The notes beneath the pieces are model-generated. The model searched no databases. It had not been told where the DNA came from and saw only the letters and a program-made list of their open reading frames with translations. From assembly GCA_003290165.1 (NCBI GenBank), contig QNQO01000460.1, positions 124,001-188,000 on the forward strand: a stretch of DNA of 64,000 nucleotides, written 5' to 3'. A program made the translations under genes and the position numbers. Positions 42,692-54,786 of the stretch are shown piece after piece (the first letter of the stretch is position 1; every line of letters begins with the position of its first letter). Source of the DNA: Berberis thunbergii. Its lineage: Eukaryota; Streptophyta; Magnoliopsida; Ranunculales; Berberidaceae.

Positions 42692-45600
42692 TCATTCACT
42701 GCTCTTCTTATCTTTCTTCTTTTTGTCTTTCTTCTTACTTTTGGTTTCAGTTTGTTCATCCTCCACCTCTTCATGCTTTCTCTTCTTTTTCTTCTTCTTC
42801 TTTTCTTCACCTTCATCAGCATTCTGTTCTTCAGTTGCCACTTCTTCAGCTTTCTTCTTCTTCTTTTTCTTTTCCTTAGTTTTTTGCTCCTCTCCCTCTC
42901 CCTCTCCATCCTCCTGCAATTCAGGTTCTTCACCTCCTGCCTTCTTCTTCTTCTTTTTCTTCTTCTCCTTATCTTTCTCACCTGCAGCTTCGCTTTGTGG
43001 CCTATCTAGTAATCCAGTGTCCATTTTCTCAACTGTTGGTGTCGCACTTCCAAGCATAGCATCAGCTGAAGGATTGTATGTCTATATAAAATACAAAAAA
43101 CAGAAAAAGTGTCAACAATTCCATATACTTGTGAAAAGTGAGCTAAAATAAAATGATTCGATGTCTCATACCTTTGCAGGAGTAATCAAAGCACCAGTAC
43201 CCTGCTTACGATCCTTGTCATAGAACTCAATCTTTGGCTTGCCTTTAGTTGACCCAGCAGAACGACCCAATTCTCTGCCTTCAAGATTCCTCAATCGTGC
43301 TTCAAGCTACTCCAATAAATTTAAGTTGAGAATTGGCGTCTAGAAGGAAATAAAAGGGAGCACATATGAATCCTAAAACAATTCCTTACCTTGAGACGAT
43401 TCTCCAATCCCATGGAATTGTCCTGATTATCACCAAGTGCATCATATCGGATGGCCAATGCAGTTTTAGCAGCAAGCGATCTAGAAATCTTTCCCTTTAA
43501 TTTTGGAGCAGCTTGACCAATCAAAGAAGCGTGATATATAAGCCCATATTTAGGAGTAGCGTGTTTTGTCTTCAAAGCTCTGAAGAGGGCCTTCTCAGCA
43601 CCAAGAATCTGAACTGTGCTCCCAGGTTGCTTAGCAAGATTCATTAAACTGCCACCATGAGCAATCAGACGTGCTCCAACGAGCTCTCCAACCAAAGCAG
43701 TAGTATTTGGAGCAATAGTGTTCATTCTACTTTTCAAGTAATCATATAGTTGTGCTCTATATTCTGATAGAGCCAAAACCTGATCACAGAGCTGTTTGAT
43801 ATTCAACAAATCAAGGTCACTGACTTCAGTTCCCATGGATACCACCGCTGCCTCTTTCAGCTCTATTTCAACTTCTTCGGGCAATATCTGCAAAACAAAC
43901 AAAATATAAGATGAGAGCAATATTACAGCTTAATAGACTGCCTACTGAAGTGATAAACTACTCAACCACAACAAGTGATAAGATAAATACTATGCAAGAA
44001 ATATGGGGAAAATGATTGTCGAGAAATCAATATATAAACGAAACTCAACTGCCCATCTTCCCTGAATCAATGTCGCAGGGAATACTTTCGACAAAAATGT
44101 ACTGAATCACACCATGCCGATACACACAATCCCTGCTGTCTAGAAAACCCATTTTAATGGTGGATCCTAAAGTGTGTCAGACTGACACGATAACAAACTA
44201 CACCACAACACATCAGATAAAAAAACATATAGGGTACATGATTGTTGAGATATCAAGAAACAAGATGAAACTCAACTGCCCATCTTTTGGGTTGCAGGGA
44301 AATCTTTAAACTACAAGTGCAATAATCCAAACAACATGGATCCACAAAATCCCTACTTTGTAGGAAAACAATTTACTGGTGTTTCCTTATCCCAAAGATT
44401 GATCATGGATGTGAAAAGTACTTTTCTCAAAGCACGAAAGCTAATGACCTACCTCCGAGAAATCTAGATTGGCAGCATTCGTACGGTTTCCCATCAACTT
44501 CACTGCCTTAGCATATAGAATGTTGTCTTGCACAATCTTTGCAAGCTCTGGAAAATGCCAACCATACCATTCCCGAACTCTCATGGCATAAGTGTTAAGC
44601 TCCTTGTCAAGATCATCCAACAACCCGATGGCCTGAATAATCATTGTATCAACCTGAACGATAAAAGAGTAACCAAGTTCAAACATTATATGGTCATCAA
44701 GAGGGGAAATTCATATTAATTCTTTATTTTATTTTTTTAATCCGGTTAACATATTTCAAAAGGAAAAAACAGAACAAGTAGATGATGCTTCAAATGAGAA
44801 TTTTCACAAGAAGCATTTCAGAAAAACTTGATCTGCAGAACATATGGGCTAAGAAATAGGAAAGGGATAAACTACGAAGACAGGGTGTATGTACAGGAAA
44901 TGCCTCAGAAGATCCAGTAATTTCATTCCTTGGGTGTAGAAGCCCCAAGTAGGTTCTCCCTGAAAACAGGGTCTTGAAGCTCACTACACCTCATAAATAT
45001 GGATATACCATCTTTGGCAAATGCTGGGACCTTCAGTCAGAAGGAGAAAGAAGCTAAAACAAATTAAAGATAACAATTTTGGCATAGTCTAAGTAAGAAC
45101 ATCACCTTATCTGGGCTAAATTTCAACTTATATCTAGAGAGACTGTGTGATAAACCCAAACTCATCGGAGCCAAATCTTGAACAGCTAAACCGGATATAA
45201 GCTCGGCCAGCTGACTTCGAACCCCCCTCATGAGCTCCATTACAGCATTGTTGTGCACGCAATCTATTTGCTGAAATATAAAATTTGGAAGGAATACCAA
45301 GTCACAATCACTTAATGAGAATATAATGTAGCACATAGAAACGAGTACCCAAATCATTGTAGCAAAATACTAACCAATTTTTCTTTGATTGCATTCCCAA
45401 GCTTAGTATCTGCCACAGCTAAAGTTTCACCTTCACAGTTAGAGCGCAAGAACTTGCGAAGACCCTTGCTAGGCTTGCTATCAATCAACAAGGTTGCTGC
45501 AGATAGCGCCTCAGCTGTGTTTTCAAACTTAGTAAAAGCTTTTAGCTTCACTACCTGATTTCAAAACCACAAATGTAAGATCACAGGAGTGCTTGAATAA

Positions 45601-46418
45601 AAAGCAAAGTGCTGTAAAATAAGGAATAGAGGAATAGAAAATTGAGGACACAAACTTAAATTTAGTATTTTTCTTATAAATTTTCACATGGAAATAATCA
45701 AATTATAAGGAACATTAACTCTATATTTTGGTCATGGATGATCCTTAGAAATGCTCATGCTCATACCGACCAGTTCAAAGGGCTTCATAATCTATGAAGC
45801 ACTATGGATTGTCATTGTAAATTGTGAGCTTCTCACTATGGATTTCAAGATGCATAAAATAAGGGAAGGATGAAACTCTAAAGAGTTCTTGGAAACACCT
45901 CGAACAGAGCTGCGGGCTGTATGTAGCATGGAATTGAAAAAGTAATTTTTATAAAAAAAAATACAGAACTTTCGTATTAAGAATGATACAAAAAACAAAG
46001 AAGAGGGTCCCAATCTTCACATTCTACTTTGTGGAGTCTTGGGGCAGTTTAAGGTATTCATACAATTTGTGAGACTAACAAAAATTCACAAATGGTACAC
46101 ACATGGTGAAGTCCTACATACATCTCTCCATTCACACAAATAACAACAAAAAATTTCTTATGGAATCAGATTGCATAAGAACAATGATATCAAAATATCA
46201 CATAAAGGCCAAATCTGACCTTTCTAGCAGATTCGGATGTTGTGAACTCCTTCCACAAGTCCTGCAACATCAAATTAAATAAGATGAAATACAAATCTAA
46301 TCAAAGAGAACCTTTAAAAGCAAACAGGACATGTAATTACCTCAACTTTGGAGAGCTTCCCTTCATCCAACACTTTAAACAGGGCGAACCCCGCTGGGGT
46401 TTCAAACAACACAAGCAT
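42692..46418 (-). CDS. NOP58: NOP58/NOP5, box C/D snoRNP core protein (8 coding exons)
   Basis: Exons on the minus strand: 46418-46341, 46261-46220, 45554-45375, 45270-45106, 44653-44453, 43887-43390, 43306-43172, 43081-42692. Total 1689 nt, 562 residues, frame continuous, GT-AG introns. NOP58 with NOP56, fibrillarin and the 15.5K/L7Ae protein forms the box C/D snoRNP that directs 2'-O-methylation and processing of rRNA in the nucleolus. The start [20 protein letters not shown] is the conserved NOP5NT domain. NOSIC and Nop domains follow, with [13 protein letters not shown] and the signature [20 protein letters not shown], then [13 protein letters not shown] and [16 protein letters not shown]. 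The tail (from about residue 434) is the KKE/D region of lysine and glutamate runs. Intron 5 (43888-44452) holds an internal direct duplication. Confidence 0.95.
44020..44370. repeat. Direct duplication inside NOP58 intron 5
   Basis: TGAAACTCAACTGCCCATCT (and close variant CGAAACTCAACTGCCC) with surrounding GATTGTTGAGATATCAAG / GATTGTCGAGAAATCAAT occurs twice, about 230 bases apart. Diverged, so an old duplication. Whether an intronic snoRNA is present was not resolved. Confidence 0.6.
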
Positions 46419-46960
46419 ATTTAACCCTCAAAAATCACCTACAACAACAATACAACAAACCACCATTGATCATCACTAGTAAACACAACAAGTAAACCAT
46501 CAAAACACCCTCTTCGACATAAAACCATTTACAAACAGTACTCGAAATTTCTGCCACAAATTCGCACAACCCATTTCAACAACCACAAAAAACTACCAAC
46601 CCAGACAATAAATTGCACAAAACACAAACAAAAAGTTTATTATCCAAGTCACATACAAATGTAACGGTTTTGTTCACTTTATTCAAAAGGGTTCGTGAGT
46701 TAGGTCTAGCAGAAGACTAAAACCACTCTATCGATTTCATTCCTCACAAGATCCTTCACGACTGAAGGAAGAGAAAAGGAGGAAACTTTATAAGAAAACT
46801 GAGTTCATAGAGATCTTACAGAACGATCGACTCAAAGAGAAGACTTGGAAGGTTGTGTATTGAGAGCTACTTACGGGTGCTCTAATGGCGAGATGAGCTC
46901 TTCGTCTTCTTCTTCGCTTCGCAGCGCAAACGAGAGAGAGGGAGGAAGAGAGGTTGCTAG
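46419..46960 (-). promoter_or_regulatory. NOP58 leader with a 5'UTR intron
   Basis: A donor ACCC|GTAAGTAGC near 46876 and an acceptor TGTTGTAG|GTGATTTTT near 46438 suggest that the leader is split by an intron of about 440 bases, with the ATG 20 bases into the next exon. 5'UTR introns are common in highly expressed plant genes. Inferred from splice consensus only. Confidence 0.6.
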
Positions 46961-47124
46961 GGTTTAAGAGGTCCTTTTAAATGGTGAAAAGTCTAGGGTT
47001 TACGAAGGCCTTTTTATTTGAAGAAAGGTGCTATTGGCACCCCGCAAAGTGGTCGCCTCTATTTCTATTTTCATAACAGCACCACCAAAAAATATTGATG
47101 GCCTTTTAATAGTTTTAGATAATA

Positions 47125-47242
47125 GGGTTTGTTACTTTTTTTTTTTAATCCCTTAGCCACTCCCACCTCAGATGCCGCCGGTGGGATTCGAACTTTGAAA
47201 TGTATTCCATCCGTCAGGCCTACCGCTGAGCTAGCACCCCAT
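47125..47242 (-). repeat. tRNA-derived SINE (minus strand)
   Basis: On the minus strand: GGGGTGCTAGCTCAGCGGTA (A-box TAGCTCAGCGG), then AGTTCGAATCCCACC (B-box), and an A tail. It is not a tRNA gene: no acceptor-stem pairing and a long A tail. Confidence 0.7.
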
Positions 47243-48284
47243 TGACTAATAAAGTCTATTACCAGTTAGGCTATTGATTGATATCGAGGCCATGTTTGAA
47301 TGACTTTTTTGTCCTAACAATAGATTGCCTATAAAACCATATTTTATGGTTAAAGCATCTACGGTCATTTTAGAACTAGGTAGTTTAAATGTTACTCATT
47401 GACTTGGTTGATGAATGAGTAGTGAGTAAACCAATTACGTGAAGAGTAAAAAAATGGGTGATTAATAACAATTAAGCATATATATATCAATACATAATTG
47501 TTTGGAAGAAGATGAGAGCTCCAAAAACACTAAGGTGTGCCAATAATTCGTGTAAGCATAATTCCAATAGGAATCTGACTTCTTGAATAACCAAACTATG
47601 AGTTTAAATGTCTCCACTAAGATGGCTTTTTATGCATATTCGCAATGCTTGAAACTTGAAATGAAAATAATTGAAGAAATAAAATCGCAAGTAAAGTGCA
47701 AAAAATTGTAAAGGAAAAATGTAAAACCTTTAAAGTAATTACATAATTGAAAATAATAAGAATTAATTCATTGATAAAGACGTAAAAGATAAATTATTCC
47801 GACTTGAATTTGAAAATAAACTTTTGTTGAGAGATATATTTCTAAATTGTAAAATAGTGTTTGGGTTCTATTTATAGACCCCAATGTTCTTACAAAAATA
47901 AGCTATTCATCCACAATTCAAAAACATATAACCAAAACTTCGTAACATCAGTGGTCTCTAAACTAGCAAATAAAGAAGCCCAAATTAAATTAAATAAATA
48001 CGGTTTAGGATGTCTAAACCCAAACCTCATATGGGTTTACAGGGTTTTTTTTACTAGAATCCGAAATTGAAAAATATAGCCCAAGCAATACCAAAATACA
48101 TACGAATTGGAGTAAGAGAAGTAGGGGGAAAACATAGTTAAAATTAGGGGTGAGCATCCCATCCCGCAATTCCAATCCTACCCCGTCTCATTTCGTCCCG
48201 ATTTTATTAAAAATGCTCTTGTAGTTGGAAAATGGGTAGTATTATTTCTTTATCCCGTCCCAAAACCTATCAACTGAGCGACCT
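47243..48284. other. AT-rich spacer, no gene seen
   Basis: No coding frame or repeat that I can name. Confidence 0.35.
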
Positions 48285-48402
48285 ATATGTCAACACCCAT
48301 TAGAAAGTAACCATGCCGCAGGTGAGATTCGAAGCTAGGACGTGGGGGACAAACCCACACAGCACTGACCACTAAGCCATAACACCATTGGCTAATTTCT
48401 AA
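48285..48402 (-). repeat. SINE family 2, copy a (minus strand)
   Basis: On the minus strand: GCCAATGGTGTTATGGCTTA, TGTGTGGGTTTGTCCCCCAC, CTTCGAATCTCACCTGCGG, GGTCGCTCAGTTGATAGG. The same blocks occur at 54015-54205. tRNA-like A and B boxes are degraded. Confidence 0.7.
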
Positions 48403-48700
48403 TGTTGGAAATGGAACACAAGCTTATTTCTATGTGTGTTAGTTAATCCTTTTCGTGTTAGAAATTGACATGAGAATGATAAATTAACACACATAGAAAC
48501 AAAAGACCGACCACAAGTCTTACTAGCTAAACTAGCACATTGTTGATTAGTTTTGAGATTTTATTAAAAAAAGAATAAGCTAAAACTAGTTTTACATTGT
48601 AAATCGCATCAATCTGCATTATTCCTGCAACAAGTCTACACAGTTAGGACTCATGGCCAGGTTTGCGCCAGGAGGTGATGCTGGCACGTGCAACTGGAGA

Positions 48701-49771
48701 TAGGGATGGCAATGGGGCGAATTTTTTTCGGATATCCGCCCCACTCGCCCCGTTTGGGGCGGATTTGGTAAAGGATCCCTAGATTTTGGGGCGGATATAG
48801 ATTTTCAATCTGTATCCGTTTATTAATCGGGGGCGGATACAAATTTAGCACTATCCGCCCCACGGATATCCGTTTTATCAGTAAAATTACAAAACTACCC
48901 TTCCACTATATAAAGGGATTAAACCGTAGTATTATCTCAAATAAACACAGTCTCCCCTTTCTTACTCACAGCGCACTCAGCGATAGAGCGTCCCCTTTAG
49001 CGAAGCCGATCGTCTCCTTCAGCAACAGAGCATCTCCTTCAGTGAAGTCGACCGTCTCCTTCAGCGACAGAGTGTCTCCTTCAGCGAATCCGGTCGTCCC
49101 CTTCAGCGAAGGCCGGTGTCTCCTTCTTCTCCTTCTCACGGACCCTGGATCGTCTCCTTCTCACGGACACTCGAAGTCTCGAAGGGTCATCTGTTTCCTC
49201 TCCATCTCTCTGCTTCGAAAGAACGACCCCATCCCAGCCGCCTCCCTCTCCCCTCCCTTCCCCGCCTTCCCAGATTTTTGATCTGAGATCTATCTCTGAG
49301 ATCAGATCAAAGATCCGAGATTTGTTTGATCGATTTTTTTATTTATTTTTTTTTGTAATTTTTGTATAATCTGAGATCTGAATTTTTATTATATTTTTTT
49401 GTAATTTTTGTATGTTTAAATCTAAAAAAAAAAATTTGTAATTTTTGTATGTTTCATCGAATTTTTTGTATATGAGATTTGTTATAATTTTTGTATATCT
49501 GTTATCTGAAATATATTTTGTATATATGAGATCTGTTATAATTTTTTGTATCTGAGATCTGTTATATTTTTGTATACCGGTGTATATTTTTGTATGAATG
49601 AAGTAATTTTTAGGATTGATATGCTAAGAGAATTTTTTTAATAGATATTTGCGTTGGGCAGAGGTGGTTTTTAAGTAAATGTATAAACGGATTGGCGGAG
49701 CGGATTTGGGGATCCATTAATCCTGACGGGGCGGGATGGATTTGTTCAAATCCGCCCCGTTCCCATCCCTA
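48701..49771. mobile_element. hAT element nested in the foldback element
   Basis: 1071 bp, ends TAGGGATGGCAATGGGGCG and CGCCCCGTTCCCATCCCTA, flanked by a perfect 8-bp duplication ACTGGAGA (48693-48700, 49772-49779). Subterminal runs of GGGGCGGAT motifs are typical of this hAT MITE group. The interior has a TATA box (TATATAAAG at 48907), three 42-bp repeats and a CT-rich stretch. No transposase. Confidence 0.87.
48986..49111 (+). repeat. 42-bp tandem repeat, three units
   Basis: The unit begins GAG(C/T)(G/A)TC(T/C)CCTT and contains two 21-bp half-units (CGTCTCCTTCAGCGA). Units start at 48986, 49028 and 49070. It is inside the hAT element at 48701. Confidence 0.8.
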
Positions 49772-50190
49772 ACTGGAGAGATAAATGAAGATCTTTCTTC
49801 TTCGCAGCAGATCTCCTCGCCAGATCTGAAGATGCAGCTCAGATTTCTCACCCAGACGAGAAAGATCTCTCTTTCCAAGCAAAGTTCTCCTCTCCTCGAG
49901 GAAATATCTCCTCAAAGAAGAGCAGGACCTGCTCAGATGAACCCAACCTGACCTGAATCTTCACAGGAACCACCAACCTGAGCTCCTCCACTGCCCTCCA
50001 GACCTTCTTATGTCAGATTCGGTGAAGGTATCTTCGTCAAAGGAGAACTGTGGTCAGAAATACCTTCACCAAATCAAACCACGACTTCTTCCATTCCCCC
50101 TTTGTTTCGTTTATCTCTCCAGTTGCACGTGCCAATGTCACCTCCTGACACATACCTGGTCAGGAGTCCCGGCTGTGTAGACTTATATGT

Positions 50191-50334
50191 AAACCCGTCT
50201 AACTGGCGAGGAAACCAACGAGGGAGGGAATGACAACCCTCCACCCCATCGGGATGCATGCCTTCCATCCCTTGCACGCATTCCGAGGGGGGATAATCCT
50301 CCCTCGCTGATTTCCTCGCCAGTTAGAATTTCTG
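50191..50334. mobile_element. Foldback MITE copy 4, 9-bp TSD
   Basis: 144 bp with a perfect 17-bp inner inverted repeat TCTAACTGGCGAGGAAA (50198-50214) and TTTCCTCGCCAGTTAGA (50311-50327), flanked by the perfect 9-bp duplication CTTATATGT (50182-50190, 50335-50343). Its right end (complement CAGAAATTCTA) matches the right end of the copy at about 55110-55243, linking it to the 884-1073 family. It landed in the right end of the 48632-50184 element. Confidence 0.8.
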
Positions 50335-50343
50335 CTTATATGT

Positions 50344-50590
50344 GGATTGAAAAGGTGGCATTGACACGAGTCTTCTATGACAACTCACATATTGCAAGTT
50401 CAAAGTATTTAAACCACCAAAATGCTTCTTCCTTTTTTCACGCAAATAGACTGATAAATTAAGCAAACCAACAGAGTTTAAGCATAAGTATTAGGTAGGT
50501 ATTACAGATCCATAATTAATAAAGTTCTCTGAGCCTAGATTGCCCAGATTGATCAAAACAAATAAGTTACTGCAACTGGTGGTGAGGTGA
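50344..50590. other. Short spacer, no gene seen
   Basis: AT-rich spacer between the MITE and the retroelement fragment. Confidence 0.3.
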
Positions 50591-50595
50591 AAGCA

Positions 50596-50960
50596 AGAAA
50601 ACACCAAAAGAATCGCCTCCAGACGCTAATTGTGCAAGCCAGTCAACAGCACAGTTGGCTTCCCTGTAAAGCTCACACAAGCAAATCTTCTGGAAACCAC
50701 CCAGAAGTGTTAAGTCCCGGTTTGAGCACCGATTCGAGGTGATGATCCATCTTCTGCGGTGATACTAGTCCCTACATCAGAATATGCGAATCAGATTGAA
50801 TAATTAGATTCTCAACATGAAGAGTTGCAGCAAGTACCAATCCGGGAATCATAGCAAGTGCTTCAGCCATGTGGTGTCAGTCAGAGTCACTAATGATCAC
50901 CCACCAATACCAGGGTTAGCCCTATTGAGCCATCCATCTAAAGAGCAAACCAACCTCTAG
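50596..50960 (-). mobile_element. LINE fragment: RNase H domain relic
   Basis: On the minus strand, broken frames read MAEALAMIPGLVLAATL, then HVENLIIQSDSHILM and, further on, FQKICLCELYREANCAVDWL. AE..A...GL.LA...G...LI.ESDS and REAN..VDWLA are the RNase H (RVT_3) signatures of plant LINEs. Stops and frame changes show it is dead. Confidence 0.65.
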
Positions 50961-51377
50961 GAGGCGAAGGCAAATTAACCACGACGAATACCACCAAAAT
51001 CAAAATGCTAGGATTATAGCACGAGTGCCTTTACAAATCAAGTACGAAGAGAAATTACAACATAACTTTTCAAAAGACAAATGAAAAATTAAAAATATTA
51101 GACAGAGTGGGGGAAAAAGTTCCCATCCAGAGGTTGAATGTATTTCGAAAAAACATTATTCACTCTCACCCAAAGAAGACAATTTCTACTACTACTTATT
51201 TGTAAAAAACAAGAAGATAAAGATCATCGTCTAATTCATGTTCTTCATTCAATGTTGTCTTAAAAACTCTGGATACATTATTCAAGTCAGTACATCAACC
51301 CTAATCTACAAATATTTACACACAAAGAACACCAATAATAGTCCATGTACATGTTAGGAACATTCAGAGCGTTTCCA

Positions 51378-54300
51378 CTAATTTCGTACATGCATATTCT
51401 GGCACATCCATGGAATGTAGTCAGTACCATCAAGAGAGATATGAACACGTAACACCTCATGAACTGCTCCCCGATTTAGAACACCAAGAACCTCATCCTC
51501 CTTGGACAATGCAAGATCTCCCAGAGACACCTTCCTGGAGTAGGTTTCATCTCGCAGACGGAAACCATGAAGCCACCTACCTAACTTCCACCATCTCACG
51601 CACACTTGCCTTTCTGATATATGGCACCTTAAAAGGGCTTCCATAACATAGTCAGCCTGCAAATGCCACGTGAATAGTAAATCTAATATTCTGATGTCAG
51701 CAATCAGTAACAACAGATATAGCACCCACGTGTTAATGCACTGCCCTGTATACTATTACTAACTCTAGATCAGGGTTCAAATGATCATTTACAAACAGGT
51801 TATATTAGCATATACTATTAACAACCATTCGCTTTCCGACTTTCTTTAAATATTCAACCATTTTCATGCAAATGAAGTAAAGAATATACTCATATACAGC
51901 CCAACTAGTAACAATATTATAGTCTATCTTCAACAAGTAACTTAGCAGTCGTATCATTCTTAAGGAACTTATTCTAAGTTCAGGTTTGCTACCACTACCA
52001 GCTGTTAAAACTATTTTACAATCTTATAACATATAAAGGACAAAGAAAATACAGTTCAGTCAAGAGATTCCGAAATAACCTAGGAAATTTTGTATAGTTT
52101 TAGTTAATCAAATGAACACAAACTAACTATAATCCAGAGAAAACCATGGTTGAAATGATTAGAGTAATTGATGGGACCAAAAGGGGTGAAAGCTTACCGG
52201 TACTTCAAGCCAAATCATCAAGTAGTGTAGGCCAACCAGGTTAAGCAATGTGCTCTGCTTTGATGCAAACAAGAACATTTCAACATCCTTGAATCCCAAC
52301 TCCATTGATAACAGGTTGTCAATTGCCTTATGATATTCTCCAGACTCGAGCGCTTTAAAACCTGAGCACTTATTCACAAGTTCAATTACAGCTCTTGCTC
52401 TGTCAGCCATCTCATGATGGCGTAAAATGTAGAAGCTCTTCCATCCCTATAAAATAGGTAAGATGTTATTATGCAGGGTAGATATGGCGTGCAAATTTGT
52501 TTGAGAAGAGGCTTTATCTTATGATGGCATAATAAGGAACACGACTTCCTGAAAATGAAGCAAATGCATGGAGCATTTGTAGCAATAAAGTGGGGTCTCA
52601 AGAGATACGTCTAGCTAAAATCCCGTTCTTCCACACCAGTCAGCAAAAAACTGTGAAAATGATTTAGTGGCAAAGTGCTACGGGTCGAAACAAAGAAATA
52701 ATGAAGCAAACTCAAAAACATGTCTCCCTCTCTGTCTTCCACACCCAAAGATATTCCTCCCCTCCCAAATGAATATCACATCACCTGCAAAGATCACTGT
52801 ACTCCCAACATATCCACATAGGATTGTCGTACAAATAAAGATTTCCACACAAAATTGTCTCTCTCTCTTTTTGAAAAGCAAGCAGGGCTTTGAAGGATCT
52901 TCGATCCTTTGTATTAATAAAAAAATGATGAACCAAATACAATCGCTCATTCGTTTGCTCATTACATTATCAATAGAAATGGAAAGTTTCTTCAAATCTC
53001 AACAAAAAAGCTAATTAGATCAAGCTCCGTGATCTCCATGTTGGGAAATAATCTCGCACAATGGTTCGCCACCATAGTAGTTTCTTGGTGCACATGTCAT
53101 AAGTTTACTTCTCATAAGCACCAACCGATTGTTTAATCAGTCATAAATCCTTATCACTTAATTTATAACTAAAAGGGTGCTCAAGATGTGAGAGAAGTCA
53201 ACATAGAGATACAATTCTCATTGTCCATAGTAGTATAACTATACTACCAAACTTGCCACACATCAACACTTCTTTGAAGATAAGGCATACAATCTCGTAA
53301 ATATATTTTTCAGAGACCTGTTTGGCTGTTACCCACCCACACATCCTGCCAAATTTTCACTCTCTCCCTTCCCCAAAACCACTTCCCCCCCTTGAAGAAA
53401 CCAAACTCTAAAGTTTGATATGCGCATGTACATGCTAGTCGCATACGGTGTCATTGGATGACTATGAAGCCAATTGTTACTCGATGGTTAATACTTATCC
53501 ATGATCATCTCCCTCCATAAACTCTCCCTAGACGTACCATATCTCCACATAAGATGGAACAGTCGAATCCTCAAGTCTCCCACCTCTTCTGCGGAACACA
53601 TGATCACCTAGAGCATGGAACCCTTAGTCCAGTTTGGTGGACACCTACTTTAGTCACAAAAAATAGAAACCTATAATATACAAGCATAATCAAAACATTT
53701 GTAATAAGAAACCAATCTACCTCCTTATAAAACAATTTTGCTATCCAAGTAGTCACTCTCCTCTCCACCAGCAGATCCCATAACTATTACATCCATTTCT
53801 CAGCATCCACCTAACACCCAAGTTAAAGCGCCGCAAAAGCCCCTCACATGCCACACTACTCATAGAACACATGAAGCTTCATACAATAAACACCGCGCTA
53901 CAAACACACTAAAGCCTAACTACTTCTGAGATAATTCCAACAATGTGCATGTCAAAGGTTCCTAAACAAGAAGCCTAGATGATTGACAACAGATAAAAAT
54001 GAAACCTGTTTGCCAAAAAAAATTCTCTGAGCTTTTTTTTTGCTGGGTTTTTAAGGATCCCACAACCTATCAACAAGGTGCGACCTACAATTCAACAACC
54101 ATAACCATAAGAAAAAAATCATGCCGCATGTGGGTCTCGAACCTAGGTAGTGGGGGACAAACCCACACAGCCCTGACGACTAGACCATAACACCATTGGC
54201 TTCTTTCTAGAAATACTAAAATTTGAATAAAAGAAACACCTTTCACCAATCAATTAGAGGAAAAAAAAAACCCCATATCAAATCTTTCATCCAAACCAAC

Positions 54301-54786
54301 AAAGGGTACTTGATCAAAACCTCTGATTCCTAACAAAATGAATTCATCCTTCAATTAAAAAAAGGGAGTTCGAAAACAACCTTCGCACACGAGAACCGAC
54401 GGAAAAAATCTGAGCTTTCAGTGCTTATTGAGGACTTTTGTTTTTGTTGAGGTTGAGAGAACTCCTCTAAGGAAGGCCATCTCTGTGTATAGAGAGAAAC
54501 CCAAATGAAATCAGAACCGCACAATTTGCGCCAAAACCTTGAACAGCTGCCCAGAGTACACACATCTCGAATCTTCCTTTGCATCAAAACCCACCAAAAA
54601 AAAAATCAGATTTAGAAAAAAAAAAAAAAAAAAAAAAACATAGCAACCCAATAAAATCAAAACCCCATGAAATTGAAGAGAACCTGAAGAAAAAGATACG
54701 ATTTTGATGGAAATATCGTCCGGGAGTGAGTTTGGGCTCCACTCTGATGGCTCTGTATTCGACGATTTGGCAGTCGAACAACTCAT
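51378..54786 (-). CDS. F-box-like protein (4 exons; exon 1-2 junction unresolved)
   Basis: Exons on the minus strand: 1, ATG 54786 to about 54690 (MSCSTAKSSNTEPSEWSPNS, LPDDISIKIVSF); 2, 54572-54381 (IRDVCTLGSCSRFWRKLCGS, WVSLYTQRWPSLEE); 3, 52446-52198 (GWKSFYILRHHEMADRARAV...MIWLEVP); 4, 51656-51378 (ADYVMEALLRCHISERQVC...MHVRN). Exons 2, 3 and 4 join in frame at GT-AG sites. LPDD.S.KI.SF followed by VC.LGSCSRFWR..C is an F-box, the Skp1-binding module of SCF ubiquitin ligases. The C-terminal part is not recognised. About 280 residues. The exon 1 to 2 join is unclear: the obvious donor (TCTTCAG|GTTCTC) is in phase 1, whereas exon 2 needs phase 0 (or 2). Confident of the locus, less of the product. 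Confidence 0.65.
54015..54205 (-). repeat. SINE family 2, copy b (in F-box gene intron 2)
   Basis: On the minus strand: GCCAATGGTGTTATGGTCTA, TGTGTGGGTTTGTCCCCCAC, AGGTTCGAGACCCACATGCG, AGGTCGCACCTTGTTGATAG, ending in an A tail. More complete than the copy at 48285. The rest of intron 2 (52447-54014) has no feature that I can name. Confidence 0.75.

Larger units (their letters stand above)
48632..50184. mobile_element. Foldback element with about 80-bp arms, split by a hAT insertion
   Basis: The left arm (48632-48700, continuing after 49779) starts AAGTCTACACAG and includes GGCACGTGCAACTGGAGA. The right arm (about 50104-50184) is its complement, TCTCCAGTTGCACGTGCC ending CTGTGTAGACTT. Mismatches are about one in six. 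Without the inserted hAT (48701-49771) and one copy of its duplication the element is about 470 bp. No coding frame, no target duplication resolved. Confidence 0.7.

Noticed and set aside
42613..43151. Several long frames rich in Phe/Ser or Arg/Lys on both strands
   Set aside because: They are other-frame readings of the lysine/glutamate-run tail of NOP58 exon 8.
47125..48402. Possible tRNA genes with A and B boxes
   Set aside because: No paired acceptor stem or proper cloverleaf, and A-rich tails follow; these are tRNA-derived SINEs.
48986..49281. Ser/Pro-rich frame over the 42-bp repeats
   Set aside because: Lies inside a hAT element, is driven by a repeat period divisible by three, and has no homology that I recognise.
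52667..53014. 115-residue plus frame and its antisense partner
   Set aside because: Within intron 2 of the F-box gene, no motif, biased composition; treated as chance.
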